DNA from: Zunongwangia pacifica
Lineage (GTDB): Bacteria; Bacteroidota; Bacteroidia; Flavobacteriales; Flavobacteriaceae
Direction: 5' to 3'
DNA: 50,191 bases
NCBI RefSeq assembly: GCF_023499215.1
Contig: NZ_JAKHSK010000037.1
Span: 1 to 50,191 of the forward strand
How positions within the stretch are numbered: position 1 is the first letter of the stretch; each line of letters opens with the position of its first letter. Below, piece after piece: positions 42,351 to 50,191 of this stretch. A program made the position numbers and the translations under genes. The notes beneath the pieces were generated by a model. It worked only from the letters and a program-made list of their open reading frames with translations. It ran no database searches and was not told the origin of the DNA.

Positions 42351-43389
42351 AAAGCTCGATTTTTAGATCAACAATAAAATAATCATTTTGCTGGTTAATT
42401 ATAAGTTCATGTCTATACGGATATAGCAAAGAGAGACGTCTTTTAACATTCGCTAGTCCAATACCACCTGTTTTATCTTTTCTTGCCGTATTTATCTTAT
42501 TCTTTAAGTGAAAATTAAAATCATGTCGGTCTACAAAAATTAATATCTGGATCGGATCTTTGCTGCTTATAAAAACACCATGCTTAAATGCATTCTCTAC
42601 AAAATTGATCAAAATCAATGGAGCTATTTTTTGATTACCCACAATACCAGATACTTCAAATTTAATATGAGCATGCCCTTTTTGCCCAATTTTTTGCAGT
42701 GCTACTACATTGTCCAGATAATTTATCTCGCTAGAAAGTAATACGTATGGATCATCACTTTCCCTAAGCATATACCGTAAAAGTTCAGAAAGCTTCAATA
42801 GTGCTACAGGGGCTTCTTCAGATTGTTGCTGAGTGAGTGCATAGATATCATTGATGGTATTGAATAAGTAATGAGGGTTTACCTGAGATTTTAAGAAAGC
42901 CAGTTCTGTTTTAAGCTGTTCTTTTTCCACTAATTCTTTTTCTGCACGCAGGGTGCGCCAGTCCATTAAATAGCTTAAAAGCAATCCCAAAAAAATATTT
43001 ACAAAATTGGCACTTAAGGTTATGATGAATGCAAAGGAGAAATCCAGGTCTCTTTCATAAGACTTCCACCCGATTAACGGATAGACGATTTGCTCCATCA
43101 GATAGTAAAGCGGACTAAAGATGAGTATACATCCTAATACTGAAAGAACATATTTAATGAGGTTTCCCTTTTTAAGGATATAGGGAATGAGTAATAAATA
43201 GTTAACGTAGAAGAATAATGCCAGACATCCAATTTGTAAAAATTTAACCGGCAATACAATTGAAAAAAATAAGAACCAGTCTATTTGAGTTCCCAGCACT
43301 CCCATCCCCAATGCCTCAAGTAAATTTTGAGCAAGAATCAAAAGCCAGTAGCCAAAATGCAGATAAAATAACCATTTTTTGTTCATCAA
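42343..43389 (-). CDS. LytS-type histidine kinase, four membrane helices
   Basis: The protein is 348 residues. Four N-terminal membrane segments (about 8-25, 37-72, 80-104, 116-142) are followed by a short coiled linker, the phospho-acceptor H173 in SQVNPHYLFNTIND, an N-box LINFVENAFKHGV and a G-box GGIGLANVKRRL. It partners the overlapping response regulator. No extracellular sensor domain is seen; the stimulus is unknown. The divergent S41 peptidase gene may be under its control. Confidence 0.92.
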   Translation of the reverse strand: MMNKKWLFYLHFGYWLLILAQNLLEALGMGVLGTQIDWFLFFSIVLPVKFLQIGCLALFFYVNYLLLIPYILKKGNLIKYVLSVLGCILIFSPLYYLMEQIVYPLIGWKSYERDLDFSFAFIITLSANFVNIFLGLLLSYLMDWRTLRAEKELVEKEQLKTELAFLKSQVNPHYLFNTINDIYALTQQQSEEAPVALLKLSELLRYMLRESDDPYVLLSSEINYLDNVVALQKIGQKGHAHIKFEVSGIVGNQKIAPLILINFVENAFKHGVFISSKDPIQILIFVDRHDFNFHLKNKINTARKDKTGGIGLANVKRRLSLLYPYRHELIINQQNDYFIVDLKIELYD

Positions 43390-43592
43390 GTCAAAAGTAG
43401 GTCAATAAACTCTTAAGTTAAAAAAGAATAAACAAAGCAGTCGATTTTATTGACGAAACCGTCAAATAGCCTTGTAAGTCTTTTTCTACTACAAATTAAT
43501 TGTTGTCAATAGAATCAAGCGGTTGGTCAATTGTTTTATGAAAATACTGGTTTAAAATAGACATTTGTCATCAATAAAAAATTGAATTCACT
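43390..43592. promoter_or_regulatory. Divergent control region with GTCAA(T/A) repeats
   Basis: Between the kinase gene and the S41 gene, GTCAAA or GTCAAT occurs in the same direction at 43390, 43401, 43461, 43505 and 43526, and inverted (ATTGAC) at 43449. Two of the direct copies (43505 and 43526) are 21 bases apart, and ATTGACG/CGTCAA forms a dyad. LytTR proteins often bind direct repeats about two turns apart, so this is a candidate binding region. It is inference. Confidence 0.35.
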
Positions 43593-45392
43593 ATGCACAA
43601 ATTTCTATTACTTTCGATTTTCTTATTTTTTAAAATAACTATTGGATATACGCAACAGCCCAATGATAAAGCTGAAAATAAAAATATACAACAATTTATC
43701 CAGATTTGGGGATTGGTGAAATACAGATCTCAAAAAAGCATAACAGGACAATTTGATGCCGATAAGGTATTTTTAGAATTGATAGATACTGTAAAAAAAG
43801 CCGATAAAAATCAGTTCAACCAACTTATGATAAAACTGTCAAAAGATATTGGTACAAAATCAATTGTTTCAAACCAGACTTATCCTAAGTCAAAATTGAT
43901 TAATGGACCTTACCTAATTAATAATGTGGACTATGACTGGATTAAAGGCAAAAGTTATTCTTCGCTATTAAAAAAACAATTAGAAGATTTGTCCAATACA
44001 ATCAACCATACAGGTAAACATCATTATGTACCTGAGGTTTTTCATGATGGTGATCTACCAAACGAAGCAGCTTATCCCAACTACACCTTTAATTCTCAGG
44101 CGATGAACCTATTAACATTGGCAAAAGCCTGGAATGCTATAGAATTTCTTTTTCCTTATAAGTATGTAATGGATAAAGATTGGAAAGAGGTGTTAGCAGA
44201 AATGATTCCATATTTTAAAACTATCAACGACAAAACCAGTTATGAAAAAGGGGTATTGATGTTAGCTGTTGCCATAAACGACACACATTCTGCAGCTTTT
44301 ATGTCACCTGGAAGCATGCAAACAAGTAACATTATCTTTAATGTTCGGTATTATCCTCCGTTTGATTACAAAGCAACGAAAAACGGACTTATTATAACTG
44401 AATTTTTAAACGATTCGCTGGCGAAAATCAGTGCGTTGAAGCCAGGAGATGAAATTGTAGCTATCAATGGCATCAAAATAAAGAAATGGTTAAAGGACCG
44501 CTCTTCGTTTTTACCCGCTTCAAACGATGCGGTTACGTATAGAGAATTGAGTACATCCAACAATACCAGAGGAGATGTTTTTGCTTTTAGTGATTTGAAT
44601 GGTAATATTTTAAACGTAAAAGTGAAGAGGCAAGGAACCAAAATAAATCTAAGGTTAACGCTTTTGGATCGAAAAGAGCAACAAGATATCCAAATTATTC
44701 AAGATCATATAAAAAGAGAATGGGCTCAAGAAGATGCTTTAAAAGGTATAGAGACTATCGGAAATGATATTACCTTGATAAGAGCAGGAAATTTTTTTGA
44801 TCAAGATATCCCAGAGGATAAAGATATGCCTCAGTTATCAACCGAATTGAAAAGCAAAAAAGCGATCATTTTCGACATGAGAAAATACCCACAGTCGCCT
44901 GGATTTTTTGGTTATTATATTCCAATGCTATTGGGTAAAAAACCTTTTCGATTTGCGCGCTATTATGCGGTAGACCTAAGACAGGTAGGCATTTTTAAAT
45001 ACAAGGACGAACTAGATACCTATATGCGGGTTTCGGATAATGGGGATAAACCTATGGGCGATCTTTACACAGGCAAAATAGTTATCTTAACCAATGAGCA
45101 TACCCAAAGTATGGGAGAATGGTTCACCATGATGTTAAGGCAATTCAACAATAATACCACTGTTATGGGGAGCCAAACTGCCGGAGCTGATGGTGATGTA
45201 AAAAGGATTGCCCTACCCGGAGATTATCAATTTAGTTTTACAGGCAACGGCATTTTTTATCCTGATGGGAGGGAGACGCAACGCATAGGGATTAAGCCAG
45301 ATATTTATTTTGAACCCGCTATAGAAGATTTGGGTAGAACAACCGATGCGCATTTACAGAGAGCTATAAAATATATTAGGGAAGGGATGTGA
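43593..45392 (+). CDS. S41-family peptidase with PDZ domain
   Basis: The protein is 599 residues with a signal peptide (cleavage near TIGYTQ). It has an N-terminal domain with a helical stretch (about 25-220), a PDZ domain with LKPGDEIVAINGIKIKKW (about 260-340), and a C-terminal S41 tail-specific domain. The catalytic Ser is probably in NEHTQSMGEWF, followed by the GSQTAGADG loop. It cuts proteins in the periplasm after recognising C-terminal tails. Its place divergent from a LytTR system suggests regulated expression. Confidence 0.87.
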   Translation: MHKFLLLSIFLFFKITIGYTQQPNDKAENKNIQQFIQIWGLVKYRSQKSITGQFDADKVFLELIDTVKKADKNQFNQLMIKLSKDIGTKSIVSNQTYPKSKLINGPYLINNVDYDWIKGKSYSSLLKKQLEDLSNTINHTGKHHYVPEVFHDGDLPNEAAYPNYTFNSQAMNLLTLAKAWNAIEFLFPYKYVMDKDWKEVLAEMIPYFKTINDKTSYEKGVLMLAVAINDTHSAAFMSPGSMQTSNIIFNVRYYPPFDYKATKNGLIITEFLNDSLAKISALKPGDEIVAINGIKIKKWLKDRSSFLPASNDAVTYRELSTSNNTRGDVFAFSDLNGNILNVKVKRQGTKINLRLTLLDRKEQQDIQIIQDHIKREWAQEDALKGIETIGNDITLIRAGNFFDQDIPEDKDMPQLSTELKSKKAIIFDMRKYPQSPGFFGYYIPMLLGKKPFRFARYYAVDLRQVGIFKYKDELDTYMRVSDNGDKPMGDLYTGKIVILTNEHTQSMGEWFTMMLRQFNNNTTVMGSQTAGADGDVKRIALPGDYQFSFTGNGIFYPDGRETQRIGIKPDIYFEPAIEDLGRTTDAHLQRAIKYIREGM

Positions 45393-45476
45393 GATTGGGG
45401 ATTTTTCAAAAAATTATAGAGCTTAATTTTGATTTTCAATAATATTTAAATTGATTATCAGTAATTTATAATAATA

Positions 45477-46400
45477 AACTCGAGTTTCCTATTCTAAAAT
45501 ACATTTATCGACCTGAAATGCCATTACAAACAAGATCAATTTTAGGAGAAACCCATTGGCCGTTACAGCGTTTATGTGCCTTGGCATCAAAGCACTGATC
45601 TGACTGATTGTAGTCTCTATCCTTTTCCTCATATGTTCTTTAATAAAAGCCAAAGCAGGAGTATCTTTTCGTTTTGAATTTGATTTTCTACTGATTTGTA
45701 GGTCAACCTGTTCGACCTCTCGGAACATATCTTCAATCTCATAGTTGGTATATCCACTATCACCAAAAAGGGAACTTTCCGGGGGCAGGTCGTGGTACAT
45801 CCTCCCAAGGATCTGTGAATCATGCTCGGCACCTTCCACCAGGTACATTTCTACCGGAATACCATCGGCAGTGGTGACAAGTTGGACCTTTACCCCATAG
45901 AAATGTTCCCGCTTAGAGGCATTATAGCCCCTGTATTTCTCGTCCCTGAAGAGTTTGCACCGACTGATCCTTATATTGTGACAAGCCTTGACAGGGAAGG
46001 AATCAATGATATATTCCATTTCACAACATAGGTATTTGAAGACCTTGCCTATACGCAAAAGGATGAACATTAAGGTTTCCTTTAGCTTGTGCAGGCGTTT
46101 GGTAGATCCACTCTTTTTGATAACCTGATCGAAAATATGGCTATGCATGTAGTCCAATGTCAAAGATTGGTTGCCCCGGAAATAGAGGGCAGATACTAAG
46201 GCGGTGGTAATGACCTGCCCATCGGTGAATAATCTGTTATTGTGTTCCTTGTGATTCATTTCTTTTAGCAAATCGTCAATCAAACAATAAATTGCTATAA
46301 CTTTGTCCTGGAGCATAGTAAGTACATTTTGAAGTTAGGTATCTCAAAATTAAGGACTTATTTTATGCTCCTCTTTTTTATTTTTTAGGAAACTCGAGTT
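45477..46400. mobile_element. Complete IS982-family insertion sequence
   Basis: A 924-base element with 15-base perfect inverted ends: AACTCGAGTTTCCTA at 45477-45491 and its complement at 46386-46400. It contains one intact transposase on the minus strand whose stop codon lies inside the left end. The outer CTCGAG is itself a palindrome, so the true ends may begin at TTTCCTA with CTCGAG as a 6-base target duplication. No other clear duplication is seen in the flanks. Confidence 0.85.
45489..46316 (-). CDS. IS982-family DDE transposase
   Basis: The protein is 275 residues. It shows the IS982 signature IIDSFPVKACHNIRI with the first catalytic Asp, a second Asp in FGDSGYTNYEIED, and Glu in the region RKRIETTISQIS. 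The full length is close to the family's usual size and no frameshift is seen, so it is probably active. It fills the element described at 45477-46400. Confidence 0.9.
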   Translation of the reverse strand: MLQDKVIAIYCLIDDLLKEMNHKEHNNRLFTDGQVITTALVSALYFRGNQSLTLDYMHSHIFDQVIKKSGSTKRLHKLKETLMFILLRIGKVFKYLCCEMEYIIDSFPVKACHNIRISRCKLFRDEKYRGYNASKREHFYGVKVQLVTTADGIPVEMYLVEGAEHDSQILGRMYHDLPPESSLFGDSGYTNYEIEDMFREVEQVDLQISRKSNSKRKDTPALAFIKEHMRKRIETTISQISALMPRHINAVTANGFLLKLILFVMAFQVDKCILE

Positions 46401-46831
46401 AAATATTTGAATTTTCTTATTGGACTATTTAGTGATTTTTTCATAATAATTCTATTTTAATATTATTTGAAGAATGGAATGTACTGATGCAATTATTAAT
46501 GTGAGCATGATTATTTTTTTTTGATTATGGAATGAAGATAATTTGGGATTGGTAATTAATTACTGAAAATATGATGAGTGGTAATTAGGGTATGTTGTAC
46601 GGAAAAATGATCATTTTAAGTTTAAAAAGACTTATAATAGCTTTAATCAAAGGACTTTTTGATCTTTTTTAAGAGCGAGGCTATTTTGAATAAATTAAAA
46701 ATAGGAGTCATGCCTGCGGTTTACTAAAACGTAGAATTAACTATCTACTCGTATAAAAAGTCATAACTTTAAAAATTCAAAAGGTATCTTAAGGGCTGGG
46801 TATTTCCAATAAAGTTGAAAAACAAATAAAT
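46401..46831. other. Intergenic, no gene seen
   Basis: This is AT-rich sequence between the IS element and the esterase gene. I see no open frame with coding character, no hairpin terminator and no repeat. It should hold the promoter of the esterase. Confidence 0.5.
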
Positions 46832-48052
46832 ATGAAAATTTATCTATTGATGTTGAGCTTAATATTGAGTAATTATTTGAGCTTTTCTCAAAATGATATT
46901 AGTATTGGAAAATCGGAAATTTTGCATTCAGATATCTTAAACGAAGATCGACAGCTTGAAATTCATCTACCCAAAAATTATAATAATTCCGATAAAGAAT
47001 ATCCGGTTATGTATCTGCTTGACAGTTATTATAATTTTACCCATACGGTCGGTGTCACTGAATTTCTTTATTTAAACCGGTTAATTCCTGAAATGATTAT
47101 TGTAGGTGTTAGAAATACTCATCGTAATAGAGATTTAACTACAGATTCTTCACAGTTAAGTAAAGAGCAACAAGCTAGGATGGGCACTACTGGCGGAGCT
47201 GATCATTTTATCTCTTTTTTTAAGCAAGAACTAATTCCGCATATTGAAAAAAAGTATAAAGCTGCACCTTATAGAATAATAGTCGGCCATTCCTTAGGTG
47301 GACTATTTAATGTTTATACCTTTTTTAAGGAACCTAATCTATTTAATGCTTACTTAACTATAAGCCCTAGTCTATGGTATCCCAACAGCTTGATTTCAGA
47401 ACAATTAGAAAAGGGGTTTACAATAAATCCAGAAAATCATACTAGTTTTTATATGACATTAGCTACTGAAAATTCAGGAACAATGCGAGGAAACACGTTG
47501 AAATTAAGCGGAACATTCGAGAATTATAAAATAACCCATGAAGATTCAAATCTACGATTTAAATATCAACCTATGCAGGAAGAATCACATGGCTCAACAA
47601 ACTTACCCTCTTTATATAAAGGTTTAAAATTTATTTTCGAACCAACTTTATATGAAGTGCCTAAAAGTAAAGAAGAGATTTTAGCTCTGGGAGGGGCACT
47701 TGAAGTTATTGAAAAAACCAAAGAATATTACAAACAATTATCTCAAAATTATGGTTTTGAAGTTTCCAATGAATATGCTTTAACAGATCTTGGTTATTCA
47801 TTTTTACGCATAGAAGAGTATGATAAATATGCGTTGAAGGCCTTTCAGGATGCCATTGATTCAAATCCTAATTCTTATAATGCATTTTCCAATTTAGGAA
47901 AGGCTTATGAAAATTTAGAGGAATTAGAGCAAGCAAAGCAGTATTATGAAAAAGCTTTAAAAATGGTGAAGGAAACCGGAGATCCTGAGTGGGAATTTTA
48001 TCAAGTTGATTTGGAGAATTTAAAAAAGAAAATTCAAGATAAAAAAGAATAG
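46832..48052 (+). CDS. Esterase (Fes/IroE-like) with TPR tail
   Basis: The protein is 406 residues with a signal peptide (cleavage near LSFSQ). It has the PF00756-type esterase fold with strand segment YPVMYLLDS, the nucleophile in VGHSLGGLF and a late His in ESHGSTNLPSLYKGL. The C-terminal part (about 300-400) has TPR-like helices, ALKAFQDAIDSNPNSYNAFS and AKQYYEKALKM. Such esterases hydrolyse sugar- or siderophore-linked esters, and the substrate is not given by the sequence. Confidence 0.87.
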   Translation: MKIYLLMLSLILSNYLSFSQNDISIGKSEILHSDILNEDRQLEIHLPKNYNNSDKEYPVMYLLDSYYNFTHTVGVTEFLYLNRLIPEMIIVGVRNTHRNRDLTTDSSQLSKEQQARMGTTGGADHFISFFKQELIPHIEKKYKAAPYRIIVGHSLGGLFNVYTFFKEPNLFNAYLTISPSLWYPNSLISEQLEKGFTINPENHTSFYMTLATENSGTMRGNTLKLSGTFENYKITHEDSNLRFKYQPMQEESHGSTNLPSLYKGLKFIFEPTLYEVPKSKEEILALGGALEVIEKTKEYYKQLSQNYGFEVSNEYALTDLGYSFLRIEEYDKYALKAFQDAIDSNPNSYNAFSNLGKAYENLEELEQAKQYYEKALKMVKETGDPEWEFYQVDLENLKKKIQDKKE

Positions 48053-48386
48053 GGTAGGAGTAAACTACTTTAGGGCAAACGCACGAGGCATTTGTTAGAA
48101 AATTATTTTTATTTAAAGGCATCCCGATATCGGGATCTGAGCATTTAATCTCGGTTATCGAGTAAAGCACAGCAATAGCATAGTCCACTAATGCGAAAAG
48201 CAAATTGAAATACTATTAAATTAAAGATGAATATCTACTTTTTATCCACTTTCGCTTCTATTCCTGCAAGTTTTTCATCTTAACTTCAAAGAGCTTTTAT
48301 AGCAATTTATAGTATGTTATTCAACATACTATTTCTAATTAAGAATTATTATTATTGTCAGATTAATTTCTACGATTTATTAGTTT
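48053..48386. other. Intergenic, palindrome only
   Basis: The gap holds a 16-base perfect palindrome ATCCCGATATCGGGAT at 48121-48136, a type of flavobacterial intergenic repeat. No gene is seen; a minus-strand frame across this region is a shadow of the esterase. The AT-rich end before 48387 should contain the Crp gene promoter. Confidence 0.5.
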
Positions 48387-48950
48387 ATGGAAGATTTTGA
48401 AAAATACATACATGAAAATTTAAAGCTTTCTGATGAGCTTATTAAAAAGCTCTTATCATCAATGGTTATACAAACAATCCAGAAAAAAGAGTATTTAATT
48501 ACTCCTGGAAAAGCAGGTGATTTTATAGCGTTCGTAAATAGCGGAGTCTTAAGGTATTTTATCGGAAAAGATGGATCTGAATATAATATAGATTTTCATT
48601 TAGAAGCTACTTTTGCCAGTGCTTATTCCAGTTTTTTGACCGGAAAACCGGCTATAGGCTATCTACAGGCTCTTGAAGATAGCCAGCTTCTCATGTTAAG
48701 TAAAAAAAATTATGATGCACTCCTTTCAGAAAATACCGAGGCCTATAAGTTTGCTAAATTTATTAGTGATGATTATTTTCTTAGAAAGTGTAAACGGCAA
48801 ACTTCCTTATTAATGGATTCGGCCATAGAGCGGTATCGGCTGTTGCTTGAAACTTACCCCGGCATAGAGCAAAAAGTACCACAATATCAAATCGCGTCGT
48901 ATTTAGGAATAGAGCCAGAATCCTTAAGTAGGATAAAACCCTTAACATAG
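48387..48950 (+). CDS. Crp/Fnr-family transcriptional regulator
   Basis: The protein is 187 residues. The cyclic-nucleotide-binding-like domain covers about 20-125, with EYLITPGKAGDFIAFVNSGV and a later 'FHLEATFASAYSSFLTGKP' phosphate-loop region. A C-terminal winged HTH ends YQIASYLGIEPESLSRIK. The effector need not be cAMP. The C-terminus stops soon after the recognition helix (SRIKPLT), as in many short Bacteroidota members. It precedes the hydrolase gene by 52 bases and probably controls it. Confidence 0.87.
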   Translation: MEDFEKYIHENLKLSDELIKKLLSSMVIQTIQKKEYLITPGKAGDFIAFVNSGVLRYFIGKDGSEYNIDFHLEATFASAYSSFLTGKPAIGYLQALEDSQLLMLSKKNYDALLSENTEAYKFAKFISDDYFLRKCKRQTSLLMDSAIERYRLLLETYPGIEQKVPQYQIASYLGIEPESLSRIKPLT

Positions 48951-49002
48951 GTCAATAAATAAATTTTGATAATTTCTGATTTTTGAACCGTTAAAACAAA
49001 AA

Positions 49003-49923
49003 ATGATGGTTTTAAAGAAAATACCAGTCCCTTTTATACTTCTAGCTTCTTTTTTGGGGAGCGCTCAATCTTTTCGGTCAACTTATCATTATCTGGATAT
49101 TGATAATGAAAAAATGGCATATATAGAAAAAGGTGAGGGAGAAGTTATTTTATTATTATTATTGCATGGATGGCCTCAAACATCCTATACGTGGAGAAAA
49201 GTAATCCCTATACTTTCTAAGCACTATAAGGTGATCGCTTTAGATTTACCTGGTTTGGGAGCTAGCGATCCTACAACAAATTATGATAGTAAACATATAG
49301 CCTATAAGATACACTGTTTTATGATTAAAATGGGCATCGCTTCTTTTCATTTGGTTGGCCATGATATTGGCGCCTGGATTGCGACAACTTATAGTTTTCT
49401 ATATGAAAACAACCTGAAAAGCCTTTGTTTAATTGATGCCGGTATTCCTGGATTCATTGATTCCTCGCTGTTTAATACTGATAATGCTCATAAAATTTGG
49501 CAATTCTATTTTAATCAAATCGAAGAACTCCCCGAATTCTTAATTGAAGGCAAGGAAAAAGAATATCTATCTTGGTTTTTTAATCAAAAATCTTTTATAA
49601 GGTCAGCAATTAGCTCAGATGATTTGGCAGTGTATGTCGAGGCCTATAAAGGAAAGGCTAAACTTAAAAATGGATTTAACTATTACAGGGCTTTTTCTAC
49701 AAGTAGCTTTCAAAATAAAAAGCACCTAAAAAAGCTAACTATTCCTGTTCTGGCTATAGGTGGAGCACATGCTGTAGGTAATGGTTTAGGAAATTCCTTA
49801 AATAATATAAGCCATAATTTAAAGAGTATGGCTATTGATGATTGTGGGCATTACGTGCCGGAGGAAAGACCTGTATTGCTTTCTAAACTGATTATAGAAA
49901 TGATAAATAATATTGAGAATTAA
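49003..49923 (+). CDS. Alpha/beta hydrolase, epoxide-hydrolase or dehalogenase type
   Basis: The protein is 306 residues with a signal-like N-terminus (MMVLKKIPVPFILLASFLGS). It shows LHGWPQTSYTWRKV (oxyanion loop), VGHDIGAWIA with an Asp nucleophile, and a final His in DCGHYVPEERP. An Asp nucleophile fits epoxide hydrolases and haloacid or haloalkane dehalogenases rather than Ser esterases. The substrate is unknown. A run of TTA codons at about 49146-49163 encodes Leu-Leu-Leu before the HGWP motif. Confidence 0.85.
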   Translation: MMVLKKIPVPFILLASFLGSAQSFRSTYHYLDIDNEKMAYIEKGEGEVILLLLLHGWPQTSYTWRKVIPILSKHYKVIALDLPGLGASDPTTNYDSKHIAYKIHCFMIKMGIASFHLVGHDIGAWIATTYSFLYENNLKSLCLIDAGIPGFIDSSLFNTDNAHKIWQFYFNQIEELPEFLIEGKEKEYLSWFFNQKSFIRSAISSDDLAVYVEAYKGKAKLKNGFNYYRAFSTSSFQNKKHLKKLTIPVLAIGGAHAVGNGLGNSLNNISHNLKSMAIDDCGHYVPEERPVLLSKLIIEMINNIEN

Positions 49924-50032
49924 AAGTGATAAAGCATTGAAAATAAATATTATATCGTAATGTCTTTTTTCAATATTTTAGGAAAAAAAGGTGCATTTAT
50001 TTTGTTCAAAATTTAAAACAGATAAAAAAAAA

Positions 50033-50191
50033 TGGACTTGCAAGAAAAAGTCGGACAGTTTTTTTAAGATCTATGCTACATTATTAAATTGATAAAATTC
50101 TTGTTCTACTTCGTAAGGAGTTTTGTATCCCAAAAAGGAGTGTAATCGTTTCCGGTTGTACCATATTTCGATGTACTCAAATACAGCGGTC
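50033..50191 (-). mobile_element. End of an IS3-family insertion sequence (partial)
   Basis: The element's end is TGGACTTGCAAGAAAAAGTC (starting about 50033). It contains the last part of a transposase and runs off the right edge of the window. The other end is not visible. Confidence 0.75.
50071..50191 (-). CDS. IS3-family transposase OrfB, C-terminal end (partial)
   Basis: The minus-strand frame reads ...[20 protein letters not shown] then [14 protein letters not shown] and stops at 50071-50073. The [19 protein letters not shown] motif is the well-known end of the IS3/IS150-type integrase domain. The catalytic DDE residues and the start lie beyond the window. Confidence 0.85.
   Translation of the reverse strand, partial: TAVFEYIEIWYNRKRLHSFLGYKTPYEVEQEFYQFNNVA

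Noticed and set aside
47868-48203. Minus-strand frame of 111 residues over the esterase end
   Set aside because: It is antisense to the TPR tail and continues into intergenic repeat; no conserved motif.

Overview
The window comes from an AT-rich Bacteroidota chromosome, most likely a marine member of the Flavobacteriaceae. The evidence is a SusC/SusD pair, Bacteroidota-type lipoprotein signals, LytTR two-component proteins, IS982 and IS3 family insertion sequences, and dispersed hairpin repeats typical of such genomes. The style resembles Zunongwangia, Gramella or Salegentibacter, but the species cannot be fixed from the sequence alone.

Region 1 (1-6400) is ordinary accessory or housekeeping material. 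It holds a fragment of a probable transposase, a small helix-turn-helix-like protein, Coa1-like and membrane proteins, SnoaL-like and DinB-like proteins, a GNAT acetyltransferase, a frameshifted carbon-nitrogen hydrolase, a DUF418 membrane protein, a metallophosphoesterase and a zinc-ribbon membrane protein.

Region 2 (6604-39676) is the most notable part. It is a co-oriented block broken only by one AraC-type regulator on the other strand. It combines (a) exported and cytoplasmic peptidases, several of proline-specific families (M1, M24 Xaa-Pro type, two S9/DPP4-like enzymes, a DUF885 zincin-like protein); (b) glycosidases for galactose and arabinose (GH2, GH127/146 beta-L-arabinofuranosidase, GH51 alpha-L-arabinofuranosidase, and a large protein that may be DUF5695); (c) a complete 4-hydroxyproline catabolic set (proline-racemase-family epimerase, FAD-dependent D-amino-acid dehydrogenase, DHDPS-family deaminase, alpha-ketoglutarate semialdehyde dehydrogenase); and (d) a SusC/SusD outer-membrane importer. 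Read together, this looks like a locus for eating hydroxyproline-rich glycoproteins of the extensin or arabinogalactan-protein type. The sugar coat would be stripped, the Pro/Hyp-rich backbone cut, and hydroxyproline burned to 2-oxoglutarate. A shared sequence, TAATATARTAT, 8 bases, GYTAAW, lies before four transcription units of the block and is a candidate operator for the AraC regulator.

Region 3 (39693-50191) holds two small hypothetical genes, an OmpW-like porin, a LytTR response regulator with its histidine kinase, a divergent S41 peptidase, a complete IS982-family element, an esterase with a TPR tail, a Crp/Fnr-family regulator with an alpha/beta hydrolase, and the end of an IS3-family element running off the window. 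No rRNA, tRNA or CRISPR array was recognised.
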